NCBI GenBank assembly: GCA_964494505.1
Contig: CAZBRO010000005.1
Location: 186,001-250,000, forward strand
Direction: 5' to 3'
From: CAIYRG01 sp964494505
Lineage (GTDB): Bacteria; Pseudomonadota; Alphaproteobacteria; Micropepsales; Micropepsaceae
DNA: 64,000 nt
Of the stretch, positions 32,924 to 41,225 are shown in pieces (the first letter of the stretch is position 1; every line of letters begins with the position of its first letter). Made by a program: the position numbers and the translations under genes. The notes under the pieces were generated by a model, which had not been told where the DNA came from, searched no databases, and saw only the letters and a list, made by a program, of their open reading frames with translations.

Positions 32924-33547
32924 ATGGCATTCGATCCCGACGCGATCCGGAAATACGGGCGGCCCGAAGGGCTCCCCTTCGACATCGTCAAGCTCGGCCA
33001 TGTGGTTCTCAATTGCTCCGACATGGAACGCTCGGTTCGCTTCTATACCCAGGTGCTGGGCTTCGAGGTCTCCGACGTGTACCCGGACGGCATGGTCCCG
33101 GGCGGCATGGTCTTCATGCGCTTCAACGAGGACCATCACGGTGTGGCGCTGGTAGGCTCCATGACGGCGCCCTCGCCCAATGTCGAGCTGAACCACATGG
33201 CGTTCGAAGTCGCGACGCTGGATGAGGTGGTGCGCGCGCGCAATCATCTGCGCAAGCACGGCGTCAGAATCGATTTCGAAGGCCGCCGGCGTGCGGGCGT
33301 TCAGATCGCGGTTGAATTCCGCGATCCGGACGGCCACCGGCTGGAAATCTATTGGGGCCTCGATCGGGTGAAGGAAGATGGCTACATCCGCCCGGCGTCC
33401 GAATGGAAGCTCGCGCGCAGTTTGAAGCAGGCGGTTGACGATCCGGTACGCGGCCAGGACACGCGGCTGAACGACCCCGCCGCCCTCGACGAAGTGCCCG
33501 AGGCCGCGCCGGAATGGACGCAGGGCGGGACGTCGCGGTGGACGTAA
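32924..33547 (+). CDS. VOC-family extradiol-type dioxygenase
   Basis: A 207-residue vicinal-oxygen-chelate protein with a complete metal triad in the extradiol pattern: His26 (KLGHVVL), His91 (LNHMAFEV) and Glu141 (GHRLEIYW). It is shorter than two-domain catechol 2,3-dioxygenases, with one VOC module pair plus a polar C-terminal tail. A ring-cleavage or related Fe(II)/Mn(II) role is likely. Its stop overlaps the next gene's ATG by one base, so it is in an operon with the receptor and acyl-CoA synthetase. Divergent from the PRMT-like gene. Confidence 0.82.
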   Translation: MAFDPDAIRKYGRPEGLPFDIVKLGHVVLNCSDMERSVRFYTQVLGFEVSDVYPDGMVPGGMVFMRFNEDHHGVALVGSMTAPSPNVELNHMAFEVATLDEVVRARNHLRKHGVRIDFEGRRRAGVQIAVEFRDPDGHRLEIYWGLDRVKEDGYIRPASEWKLARSLKQAVDDPVRGQDTRLNDPAALDEVPEAAPEWTQGGTSRWT

Positions 33548-34563
33548 TGCGCGCGCTTTCCCTGGCCGCGATGATGGCGCTTTGTTCCGCAACGGCTGAG
33601 GCTGCGGACCAGGCGCTCATCGCTGCGGCGAAGAAGGAAGGCGCCGTCGTCTGGTACACGACGCAGATCGTCGATCAATTCGCGCGTCCCGCCGCGGCCG
33701 CGTTCGAGAAGCTGTACGGCATCAAGGTCAGCCTGTCCCGCACCAATGCGACGACGGCTGCGATCAAGATCCTCAACGAGAACCGCGCGCACAAGAACCA
33801 GTCCGACGTGTTCGACGGCACCGTTACCGTGGTGCCGCTGAAGAAGGAGGGTTACGTTCTTCAATGGCTGCCCGATGCGGCGAAGAATTATCCGCCGCAG
33901 TTCAAAGACCCGGAAGGCTATTGGATCGCGACCAACATCTACATCCTCACGCCTGCGTTCAACACGAAACTGATTCCGCCGGGCCAGGAGCCGAAGACCT
34001 ATTCCGCGCTTCTCGATCCCAAATATCGCGGCAAGATGCTGTGGGGTGCGAGCCTGTCGAGCTCGGCTGCCACGGGTTTCATCGGCACCGTGCTCGACGA
34101 CATGGGCGAAGACAAAGGCATGACCTATTTGCGCGAGCTTCAGAAGCAGCGCATCGCCGCGGTGGACACGTCCGCACGCCAAGTGCTGGATCAAGTGATC
34201 GCAGGCGAATATGCGATCGCCCTGCAGATTTTCAATCATCACGCCGTGATCAGCGCGAAGAAGGGCGCGCCCGTGAAATGGATTCCGATGGAGCCCACGA
34301 CCGGCGTGCTCTCCGTGGTGTCCATTCCCAAAGCCGCGCCGCATCCCAATGCGGCCAAACTGTTCGAGGACTTCCTGGTTTCGAAACAGGGTCAGCTGCT
34401 TTACAGCCAGGCGGAATATCTGCCGGCCGATCCGTCCGTGCCGGCGCTCGATCCGACCCTGAAGCCCGAAGGCGGCAAGTTCCGCTCGCGATTCTTCTCG
34501 CCGGAAGAAACCGCGGAGAAAATGCCGCGCTGGAAGAAAATCTACGACGAGATATTCCGCTGA
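33547..34563 (+). CDS. ABC transporter Fe3+-type solute-binding protein
   Basis: A 338-residue periplasmic receptor of the iron/thiamine/putrescine-type fold. The signal peptide is MRALSLAAMMALCSATAEAA. Typical segments are AAKKEGAVVWYTTQI, YSALLDPKYRGKMLWG and PHPNAAKLFEDFLVSKQGQ. The iron-binding Tyr-Tyr pair of true Fe3+ receptors is not evident, so an organic ligand is likely. It sits between ring-cleavage and CoA-ligase genes, overlapping both by one to three bases, and no permease or ATPase genes are near. A paralogue lies at 37758. Confidence 0.83.
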   Translation: MRALSLAAMMALCSATAEAADQALIAAAKKEGAVVWYTTQIVDQFARPAAAAFEKLYGIKVSLSRTNATTAAIKILNENRAHKNQSDVFDGTVTVVPLKKEGYVLQWLPDAAKNYPPQFKDPEGYWIATNIYILTPAFNTKLIPPGQEPKTYSALLDPKYRGKMLWGASLSSSAATGFIGTVLDDMGEDKGMTYLRELQKQRIAAVDTSARQVLDQVIAGEYAIALQIFNHHAVISAKKGAPVKWIPMEPTTGVLSVVSIPKAAPHPNAAKLFEDFLVSKQGQLLYSQAEYLPADPSVPALDPTLKPEGGKFRSRFFSPEETAEKMPRWKKIYDEIFR

Positions 34564-36827
34564 TGGCCGAGGGGGACGGTATCGCGGAGTCGCGCGCCAA
34601 GGTCGACGCGCTGCTTAATCCGAGGAACGTGGTCATTGTCGGCGCGAGCGACAAACCCGGCAATTGGGCGCAGCGCGTGTGGCGGAATTTGCGGCGCTAT
34701 GATTTCGATGGCCCGGTCTATCCGTTCAATCCCGGCCGCGAGTCCGTATGGGACACGCGCTGCTACCGCAATTTCGCGGAGCTGCCGGAACAGCCCGACC
34801 ATCTGGTGGTGCTCATTCCAGCCCATGCCGTGCCGGATGCGCTCGCCGATGCCGCCAAAGCCGGTGCCCGCAGCGCAACCGTGATGACGTCGGGCTTCGA
34901 CGAAGCGGAAAACGGGGCCGAACTCAGTGCCCGGTTGCGCCACGTGATCGCAGAGTCCGGGCTTGCGGTTTCCGGCCCCAATTGCCTGGGCAATCTGCAC
35001 GCCCCGGCAAGCCTGATGACCATGCCCGACGACCGGCCGCAGAAGCTCGCGCGCGGGCCGGTCGCGATCATCGGCCAGTCGGGCGGCATCGCCATGGCGA
35101 TCAAGCGCACGCTGGAGGAGCGCGGCGTCGATACGGGTACCGCCATCACGTCCGGCAATGAGACGGGGCTGACCACGGCCGATTACATCGCCTATTTCGC
35201 GAGTTTCCCCGATGTGAAGGTGATCGTTTCCTATCTGGAATCGGTGCACGACGCGGACGCGTTCCTGTCTGCGTGCCGCGCCGCGCGTGCCGCAGGCAAG
35301 CCCGTGGTGGTGGTGAAGCTCGGACTTTCCGATTCCGGACGCGAAGCGGCATTGGCGCATACGGGGCGGCTTGCAGGCTCCATGGAAGCGTTTGACGCGG
35401 TGGCGGGTGCTGCCGGTGTGATGCGCGTGCGCAATTTGGATGCGGTCGTAGAGGCGGTGGAATATTGCGTACACGCACCTCTGCCCCGCGGTCCGGGGCT
35501 CGGCGCGATCACGTTTTCGGGCGGATTGCGCGGCATGCTGCTGGACGCGGCGGCAGCGCACGGGTTGAATTTTGCACGATTGTCGGACACGACGATTGCG
35601 CGTCTGCAATCGCTTGTGACGATCGGGACCATTGTGGGCAATCCGCTGGATGCGGGGTTCGCCGCGCTCAGCAGTCAGGACGCCTATCTGCGCTGCATCG
35701 AGACGCTGCTCGCGGATACCGGTGTCGATTTCCTGCTGCTGCAGGAAGAATTGCCCCGCGGGCCCGGCACCGAGCGGAAGGAATCAAATCTTCGTGCCGT
35801 CAACGAGATTGCCGCGCGCGCAGGGAAACCCATCGCATTCGTGACCATGATCTCGCACGGGCTGACCGATTACAGCCGCGCGCTTCGCGCGGGGTTGCCC
35901 AACGTCGCGTTTCTGCAGGAGATCGACAAATCCATGTCGGCGGCGCGCGCGGTGATCGATTACGCAGCGGTGGCGCGCAAACCCGACGTCGCAGTTTCCT
36001 CCCCCGTTTACGGGGGAGGTCCGGCGAAGACGGGGAGGGGGCGCGTCAGCAATGCGGCCGGGCCGCTGAGCGAAGTGGAATCCAAGGCGCTGCTCAAGGC
36101 CTATGGTATCGGGGCTCCGAAGGAGGCAGTTGCGCAGAGCGAGCGCGAAGCGGTCGAAATTGCAAAGCGGATCGGTTATCCCGTCGTCGCAAAAGCTGTC
36201 AGCAGGATGCTGGCGCACAAATCTGAAGCAGGCGCGGTGAGGCTGAATCTGGCGTCGGCAAAGGACGTTCGTGCCGCTTATGCGGACTTCGTCAAAATCG
36301 GAAAACGCACGGGCGCCGTTCTGGATGGCGTGCTGATCGCCCAACAGGTTTCAGACGGGCTCGAACTCGTGCTTGGCATGCACCGCGATCCGGAAATGGG
36401 GCCGGTGATACTGTTCGGCGCGGGCGGGGTGGAATTGGAACTCCATCGCGACGTGGCGCTTGCCGCGCCGCCGCTGGACGACGAGGCGGCGCTTGCCCTG
36501 ATCGCACGCACGCGGGTGGCGAATTTGATCCACGGCTACCGCGGCAAGCCGCCCTTCGACGTGAAGGCACTCGTGAAAGCGCTGCTCGGGATGTCGCGCC
36601 TCACCATCGAGGCGGGCGCGCGTTTGCAATCCATCGACGTGAACCCGTTCCTGCTCCGTCGCCGCGGCGGCCTCGCCCTCGACGCATTGGTGGTGCTTCG
36701 GGATGATCCCCCTCCGCTCGCGTCGCGAGCTCCTCCCCCGCAGGCGGGGGAGGAAAAAAGTGAGAGCGCCCCGGTTTCTTTCCTCCCCCGTTGTTACGGG
36801 GGAGGTGGCGAACCGCACATGCGGTGA
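34563..36827 (+). CDS. ADP-forming (NDP-forming) acyl-CoA synthetase
   Basis: A 754-residue fusion of the Acd alpha and beta parts: CoA-binding (NVVIVGASDKPGNWAQRVWR), ligase CoA domain (GPVAIIGQSGGIAMAIKRTL, ALAHTGRLAGS with the phosphohistidine His) and a C-terminal ATP-grasp (YPVVAKAVSRMLAHKSEAGA, GPVILFGAGGVELELHRDVA). This superfamily makes acyl-CoA from acid, CoA and ATP; one member, FerA of Sphingobium, activates ferulate. A family-C repeat adds about 17 residues in the linker (35997-36046) and another replaces the natural C-terminus with a Pro/Gly-rich tail (36707 to the stop). The start overlaps the receptor stop (TGATG). Confidence 0.86.
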   Translation: MAEGDGIAESRAKVDALLNPRNVVIVGASDKPGNWAQRVWRNLRRYDFDGPVYPFNPGRESVWDTRCYRNFAELPEQPDHLVVLIPAHAVPDALADAAKAGARSATVMTSGFDEAENGAELSARLRHVIAESGLAVSGPNCLGNLHAPASLMTMPDDRPQKLARGPVAIIGQSGGIAMAIKRTLEERGVDTGTAITSGNETGLTTADYIAYFASFPDVKVIVSYLESVHDADAFLSACRAARAAGKPVVVVKLGLSDSGREAALAHTGRLAGSMEAFDAVAGAAGVMRVRNLDAVVEAVEYCVHAPLPRGPGLGAITFSGGLRGMLLDAAAAHGLNFARLSDTTIARLQSLVTIGTIVGNPLDAGFAALSSQDAYLRCIETLLADTGVDFLLLQEELPRGPGTERKESNLRAVNEIAARAGKPIAFVTMISHGLTDYSRALRAGLPNVAFLQEIDKSMSAARAVIDYAAVARKPDVAVSSPVYGGGPAKTGRGRVSNAAGPLSEVESKALLKAYGIGAPKEAVAQSEREAVEIAKRIGYPVVAKAVSRMLAHKSEAGAVRLNLASAKDVRAAYADFVKIGKRTGAVLDGVLIAQQVSDGLELVLGMHRDPEMGPVILFGAGGVELELHRDVALAAPPLDDEAALALIARTRVANLIHGYRGKPPFDVKALVKALLGMSRLTIEAGARLQSIDVNPFLLRRRGGLALDALVVLRDDPPPLASRAPPPQAGEEKSESAPVSFLPRCYGGGGEPHMR
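35997..36046. repeat. Family C repeat inside the acyl-CoA synthetase gene, in frame
   Basis: CCTCCCCCGTTTACGGGGGA with a trailing CGGGGAGGGGGC arm. It encodes SSPVYGGGPAKTGRGR at the linker between the CoA-ligase and ATP-grasp domains. Confidence 0.8.
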
Positions 36828-36840
36828 GCCGGAGGGGGCA
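36707..36840. repeat. Family C repeats forming the 3' end of the acyl-CoA synthetase gene
   Basis: Two tandem palindromes (CTCCCCCGCAGGCGGGGGAG and CTCCCCCGTTGTTACGGGGG). The ATP-grasp domain ends at LALDALVVL; the last about 40 codons and the stop come from repeat sequence. It runs to the base before the convergent racemase stop. Confidence 0.78.
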
Positions 36841-37614
36841 TTATGACCGCAACAAAAAATCCTGCGACGACAATTTTCCGCGCGGATAGGTGATCGCACT
36901 TTGCGTCCAACCGAACTTGACGCACATCTCGGCAAAGGCAACACAGATCGCCTTCGTGTTCAGCACCTGCACGCCGGTCGCGCGCGCAAGCTCCGCCGGA
37001 TCGACGACATAGGGGATCAGCGCCCCGCCAAGGGGCACCACGATCTCGGCGCCGTCATCGATCAGCCCACGGATCAACCCGCACGTGATGTCGAAGATCT
37101 CGCCTTTGCGCGATTTCACGTCCTTGCCGTAGATTCCGATCGGCTCGATGCCGGCGACAAATGCCTCCAGCCCATAGGAGCGCAATATGCGTCGCGTATA
37201 GGGCACATGGCTCTGAAGCGGCACCGTGATCCCGACACGGTCGGCCAAGGTGAGCGCCGCATGCATCGCCGTGCGCAACGGCCCGATCACCGGAATATCG
37301 ACCGCAAGCCTGCCGCCATCCACCCCGGGATCGAAGGTGTTGCTGGAAATGACGGCGTCATAGCCGTTCTCCGCAGCCCACACGATCTTGCGCACAATGG
37401 CGGGCGTTTCAATCATGTGATGGAGCCCGTTCAAATTGCTTTGCCCGCCGAGAGTGTGAAACACCTCTGCGCCTTCGAAATTGTCGGGAAATCCGATTTC
37501 GATCCTGGTGCCCGGCGACGCATAGGAATTGACCAGTTTCTCGATCGGCTCCACGTCATAGGCCGGTCCGCGCGTGCCCGTGCGCGGCGACTGGTTCAAC
37601 AGCATGATCCGCAT
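36841..37614 (-). CDS. Asp/Glu/hydantoin racemase-family protein
   Basis: A 257-residue protein of the Asp/Glu racemase superfamily, nearest hydantoin racemase and maleate isomerase types. It has MRIMLLNQSPRTGTRG, a first cysteine position replaced by serine or threonine (DAVISSNTFDPGVDG), and GAEIVVPLGGALIPYV near the second site, where cysteine is also absent. Two-cysteine racemase chemistry therefore looks unlikely; it may do another isomerisation or decarboxylation. ATG 37614 starts the first strand. A REP-like repeat lies just upstream. Confidence 0.68.
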   Translation of the reverse strand: MRIMLLNQSPRTGTRGPAYDVEPIEKLVNSYASPGTRIEIGFPDNFEGAEVFHTLGGQSNLNGLHHMIETPAIVRKIVWAAENGYDAVISSNTFDPGVDGGRLAVDIPVIGPLRTAMHAALTLADRVGITVPLQSHVPYTRRILRSYGLEAFVAGIEPIGIYGKDVKSRKGEIFDITCGLIRGLIDDGAEIVVPLGGALIPYVVDPAELARATGVQVLNTKAICVAFAEMCVKFGWTQSAITYPRGKLSSQDFLLRS

Positions 37615-37634
37615 GGGTATGTTCCTCGTATCTG

Positions 37635-37703
37635 CATCCTTCGACAGGCTTAGGATGAGGACGAATGTAATCTCCTCATGCTGAGCTTGTCGAAGCATGA
37701 GGT
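37635..37703. repeat. REP-like palindrome, family A (copy 3)
   Basis: CATCCTTCGACAGGCTTAGG and CTCATGCTGAGCTTGTCGAA arms between the divergent racemase and receptor genes. Confidence 0.72.
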
Positions 37704-37757
37704 ATGCTTGACACCCTGGTTCCGTCATAGGACCGTGGCCCGAGGGTGGACCGCCGG

Positions 37758-38816
37758 ATGCCGAACATAGTGACCGCCGTGCACCGTCTTGCGCGCAACC
37801 TCGCCCCGATGCTGGCGGCGTACGTGCTGGCGGCCTCCATGGCAGCGCACGCCGTGGACATCGGCCCCGAAATCGTGGCCGCCGCCAAGAAAGAAGGCCG
37901 GCTCACCTTCTACACGCCGCTGGTCGCCGATCAGGTGGTGCGCCCGCTTACCTCGGCCTTCCACGCGAAATACGGCATCACGGCCGAATTTCAGCGGATG
38001 GATTCGAGCGCGGTCATCGTCAAGGTCCTGAATGAATACCGCGCCGGGCGCGCCGTCGCCGATGCGTTCACCACCTCGCTCGGAATCACGACACTGATGT
38101 CGGCGGGGGCCATGCGGCCCTTCCATGTGGCGGGCGCGGACGTTCTGCCGGCGGGCTACAAGGACCCGAAGGATTTTTGGGTCGCGGACCGCGTCTACGT
38201 GCTGGAACCGGCGGTGAATACCAAGCTTGTGCCCGCGGCGGACCGTCCGAAAACTTACGACGATCTGCTCGATCCCAAATGGGCGGGCCGCATCGTGTGG
38301 CGTCCGTCCAATCTCACCGGTTCAAGCGGCTTCATCGCCGATGTGCTGATGGGCATGGGCGAAGAGAAGGGCATGGATTATTTGCGCAAGCTCTCGCGCC
38401 AGAAAGTGATCACGCTTGCCGAGACCGACCGCGCGGTGCTCGACCAGGTGATCGCCGGGGAATATCCCATGGCGCTTGCGATGACCAACCACAATGTGGA
38501 GATCAGCCGCAAGGATGGCGCGCCCGTCGCCTGGATACCGCTCTCACCGGCGGTGATTTTCTCCGAGCAGGTGGGGCTGACCAAACTCGGCACCCATCCG
38601 AATGCGGCGCTGCTGTTCGCCGATTTCATGCTCTCGCGCGAAGGCCAGACGGTGTTCCGGAAGGCGGGCTACATCCCGGCGCGGCCGGACGTGCCGCCGC
38701 TCGACCCCAAGCTGCTGCCCGCTGAAGGCGGGTTCAAGGCCAACATCGCAACGCCCGATTATGTCGAAAAGAACTATAAGCGCTGGGAGGATATCTACCG
38801 CCAGCTGTTCCGCTGA
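37758..38816 (+). CDS. ABC transporter Fe3+-type solute-binding protein
   Basis: A 352-residue paralogue of the receptor at 33547, sharing AAKKEGRLTFYTPLV, YDDLLDPKWAGRIVW, LDQVIAGEYPMALAMTNHNV and HPNAALLFADFMLSREGQ. Long signal peptide ending near AAHAVD. Start is ATG 37758 or GTG 37746; neither ribosome site is strong. No membrane components nearby. Convergent with the hydratase-lyase gene, with only three bases between stops. Confidence 0.82.
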   Translation: MPNIVTAVHRLARNLAPMLAAYVLAASMAAHAVDIGPEIVAAAKKEGRLTFYTPLVADQVVRPLTSAFHAKYGITAEFQRMDSSAVIVKVLNEYRAGRAVADAFTTSLGITTLMSAGAMRPFHVAGADVLPAGYKDPKDFWVADRVYVLEPAVNTKLVPAADRPKTYDDLLDPKWAGRIVWRPSNLTGSSGFIADVLMGMGEEKGMDYLRKLSRQKVITLAETDRAVLDQVIAGEYPMALAMTNHNVEISRKDGAPVAWIPLSPAVIFSEQVGLTKLGTHPNAALLFADFMLSREGQTVFRKAGYIPARPDVPPLDPKLLPAEGGFKANIATPDYVEKNYKRWEDIYRQLFR

Positions 38817-38819
38817 CCG

Positions 38820-39641
38820 TCAGCTCTTGCGCCGGTAGTTCCCCAGCCCCGGCTTGAAACTCTTTTCGTCCAGGAATTGTTTCGTCGCCTCGGCGCGGCC
38901 CTTTTCGGGATCGCGGAAGCGCAGGGCATCGCTCTTGGCGTTGAGATAATCGGCCGCCTGCTGCACGTCCATATTGCGCACGGCCCGAATGCATTCCTTG
39001 GTGTAGCGGAGCGCGGCCGGGTTCTTCTTCATCAGCCCACGCGCGAATGTCATGGTTGCCTCGCGCAATTCCGCCCGCGGTACCGAGAAGTTGACCAGCT
39101 TCATTTCCGCGGCCTTTTTGCCGCCGAACGTCTCGCCCGTGCAGGCGTAATACATGGCGTCGCGGAAGCTCATCAGCTGCGCCACGTTCCAGCTCACGAT
39201 GCCCCCGGGCAGAATGGCCCAGTTCACCTCCGATAATCCGAATGTCGCCTCGTCCGCCGCAATGGCGAAGTCGCAGGCGCAAAGCGGAGTGAAGGCTCCG
39301 CCGAAACAGAAGCCATTAACCATAGCGATAGTGGGTTTCGCGTATTTCGACAGCTTTTCCCACCGCCAATGGTGGGAATCATGCCGCGCGCGGGCCCGCC
39401 CCTTAGGATCGTCTTCGGTGCTGCGGAAATAGAGCTTGATGTCCTGGCCGGCCGAGAAGGATTCGCCCGCGCCCGTGATGACCACGACCTTTGTCTCTTC
39501 TTCGGTTTCCAGATCGTCCAGAGCCTCGCACATCTCCCGGTGAAGTTCCGGGCTCATGGCGTTACGTTTCTCGGGACGGTTGAGGATTACGAAAGTCACC
39601 CCCTCTTCCCGCTCGATTTTGATGCTCTTGAACTCGCCCAC
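38820..39641 (-). CDS. p-Hydroxycinnamoyl-CoA hydratase/lyase (feruloyl-CoA type)
   Basis: A 273-residue crotonase-fold enzyme that closely matches the hydroxycinnamoyl-CoA hydratase-lyase pattern rather than fatty-acid enoyl-CoA hydratases: FVILNRPEKRNAMSPELHRE, YAKPTIAMVNGFCFGGAFTP, FGLSEVNWAILPGG, TFGGKKAAEMKLVN and the end KQFLDEKSFKPGLGNYRRK. The catalytic glutamate is Glu138; the position of HCHL Ser123 appears to be Thr118 by hand alignment. The reaction would be feruloyl- or coumaroyl-CoA to vanillin or 4-hydroxybenzaldehyde plus acetyl-CoA. An acyl-CoA synthetase 2 kb away could supply the substrate. Confidence 0.85.
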   Translation of the reverse strand: MGEFKSIKIEREEGVTFVILNRPEKRNAMSPELHREMCEALDDLETEEETKVVVITGAGESFSAGQDIKLYFRSTEDDPKGRARARHDSHHWRWEKLSKYAKPTIAMVNGFCFGGAFTPLCACDFAIAADEATFGLSEVNWAILPGGIVSWNVAQLMSFRDAMYYACTGETFGGKKAAEMKLVNFSVPRAELREATMTFARGLMKKNPAALRYTKECIRAVRNMDVQQAADYLNAKSDALRFRDPEKGRAEATKQFLDEKSFKPGLGNYRRKS

Positions 39642-39775
39642 TGCCCGGCCTCCTTATTTTCAATGTTCCTCACATTAGCGAGGTCAGGCCTGCTTTGCAG
39701 CCGCGGAAGGTTCCCGAAGCGGAACAAACACGCATGTCAGGCGATTTCATCTCGACAGAACGTAAGGAGGTTCCC

Positions 39776-39979
39776 ATGGCCGGTGACTCGTACATCACGA
39801 ATCCCTCCGCGCAGCAGGGCGAATCCACGGTGAAGAAGGGCTCTCGCAACCCCGCCACGATCGAAGGAATGGTGCAACCGGAAATCGGGCGGGATGATTC
39901 CGTAGATGAAGGGCCGGTCGATATTCCCGATCATCTGGGAAAGCGTCCGAACCCGACGCTCGACAAGCATGGCCGTTGA
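39776..39979 (+). CDS. Small hydrophilic protein with optimal ribosome-binding site
   Basis: 67 residues with no hydrophobic segment, rich in Gly, Pro, Asp and Lys (MAGDSYITNPSAQQGESTVK ... VDIPDHLGKRPNPTLD). TAAGGAGGT, complementary to the 16S tail, lies five bases before the ATG, implying high translation. Upstream, GGAAC-N16-CGAT at 39721-39745 is one base off an EcfG promoter. Probably a small stress-type protein; family not recognised. Confidence 0.65.
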   Translation: MAGDSYITNPSAQQGESTVKKGSRNPATIEGMVQPEIGRDDSVDEGPVDIPDHLGKRPNPTLDKHGR

Positions 39980-40132
39980 TGCGACCACGCGTCACCGCGA
40001 GCGTCATCCCCTTGTCATTCGCCGAAGGCCGCCTATCATCAGGTTTGTGCTGGCATTGCCTTGAGGCTTGCTGGTGGAATGCCTGCCGTTGGGGGGGTAG
40101 GCGGGCTCCCGGAGGATTGCGGGAGCATTTGA

Positions 40133-40309
40133 GTGGATGGGGATTCGACGGAACGCGCCAAGCGTTATCGCGATCATGCAAAAGAGATAAGGGCGGCCGC
40201 GGGTGATATGAACCATTCGCCGAGCCGCGCAGCTTTACTGCGCCTTGCCGATACATACGAAAGCCTGGCATCGCGAATCGAAGCGGAGTTCAAGAGAGAG
40301 AGCGACTGA
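40133..40309 (+). CDS. Short conserved-type helical protein (58 aa)
   Basis: Starts at GTG with GGGAG seven bases upstream and stops one base before the convergent neighbour. The protein reads ERAKRYRDHAKEIRAAAGDM, then SRAALLRLADTYESLASRIE. This is the layout of a very common small alphaproteobacterial protein of unknown function: an R-YRxxA-E-R helix, a short turn, then LLxLAxxYExLA. It is too short for most gene finders. Confidence 0.65.
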   Translation: MDGDSTERAKRYRDHAKEIRAAAGDMNHSPSRAALLRLADTYESLASRIEAEFKRESD

Positions 40310-41224
40310 TCAGGCGATTGTGTTGGTGAGGGCGCCAATGCGCTCGATCTCGAGCCTCACGACGTCGCCCGCCTTCAGGAATTCGCCGCGGCCCATGCCG
40401 ACTCCCGCGGGCGTGCCGGTGAGGATGATATCGCCCGGATAGAGTGTCATTCCGGCCGAGATATGTGCGATCTGCTCGGCCAATGAGAAGATCATCTCGC
40501 TCGTATTGGAATCCTGCTTGATCGCGTCATTGACCCACAGCTTCAGCGCGAGATTTTGCGGGTCGGGAATGTCGTCGGCCGGCACGATCCACGGCCCGAG
40601 CGGACAGGCCCCATCGAAACATTTCTGTCCGACCCAATCGGGACGAAAGGGCGAGCCGACCGGGACTTCCGCGCGTTGCGAGAGATCGCGCGCGGAAAGA
40701 TCGTTCGCCACCGTGTAGCCCGCGACACAGGAAAGCGCCTCTTCGACAGGTACAGCTTTCGTCTCGCGGCCGATGACCGCGGCAAGCTCCACTTCCCAAT
40801 CGAGCTTCGTACAATATTGCGTTGCCGAGACGATGGCGCCCGGATCAGCGACGCTGCGCGGCGTCTTCAGGAAGTGCCATGGCTTGCCGCCGCTCTCCTT
40901 CGGATCGGGGCCGAGCGGCCGGCCCGTACGCTCTGCCATCTCCTTGGCATGGTCGCGGTAATTCGCCCCGGCGCAATAAATGGCGCCCGGCCATAATACC
41001 GGCGCCCGCAGATGCGTCTCCGCGAGCGGCCAGCCGGCGCCGACTTTCTCGGTAGCGCGCTGAAGGACGATCTTCGCGTGGGTCCAGTCTTCGAGAATGC
41101 TCAGCACGCTGGTGTAGTCCGGCTGCTGGGTCAGCTCAGCCGCGTCAAACACCTGATCTCCCACGACCAGCCCGGCGCGTGACCCGTTCTCCGATTCATA
41201 CGTCGCCAATTTGTATCCGGACAT
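40310..41224 (-). CDS. Fumarylacetoacetate hydrolase-family protein
   Basis: A 304-residue FAH-fold enzyme. Motifs are YCAGANYRDHAKEM, the metal ligands in LDWEVELAAVIGRE (Glu, Glu), YTVANDLSARDLSQR (Asp), GPWIVPADDIPD, and ILTGTPAGVGMG. Members hydrolyse or decarboxylate ring-cleavage products such as fumarylpyruvate, or act as oxaloacetate decarboxylases or hydratases in meta pathways. It sits with Mo hydroxylase, TTT receptor and UbiD genes in one minus-strand run; one base separates it from the Mo hydroxylase stop. Confidence 0.87.
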   Translation of the reverse strand: MSGYKLATYESENGSRAGLVVGDQVFDAAELTQQPDYTSVLSILEDWTHAKIVLQRATEKVGAGWPLAETHLRAPVLWPGAIYCAGANYRDHAKEMAERTGRPLGPDPKESGGKPWHFLKTPRSVADPGAIVSATQYCTKLDWEVELAAVIGRETKAVPVEEALSCVAGYTVANDLSARDLSQRAEVPVGSPFRPDWVGQKCFDGACPLGPWIVPADDIPDPQNLALKLWVNDAIKQDSNTSEMIFSLAEQIAHISAGMTLYPGDIILTGTPAGVGMGRGEFLKAGDVVRLEIERIGALTNTIA

Positions 41225-41225
41225 C

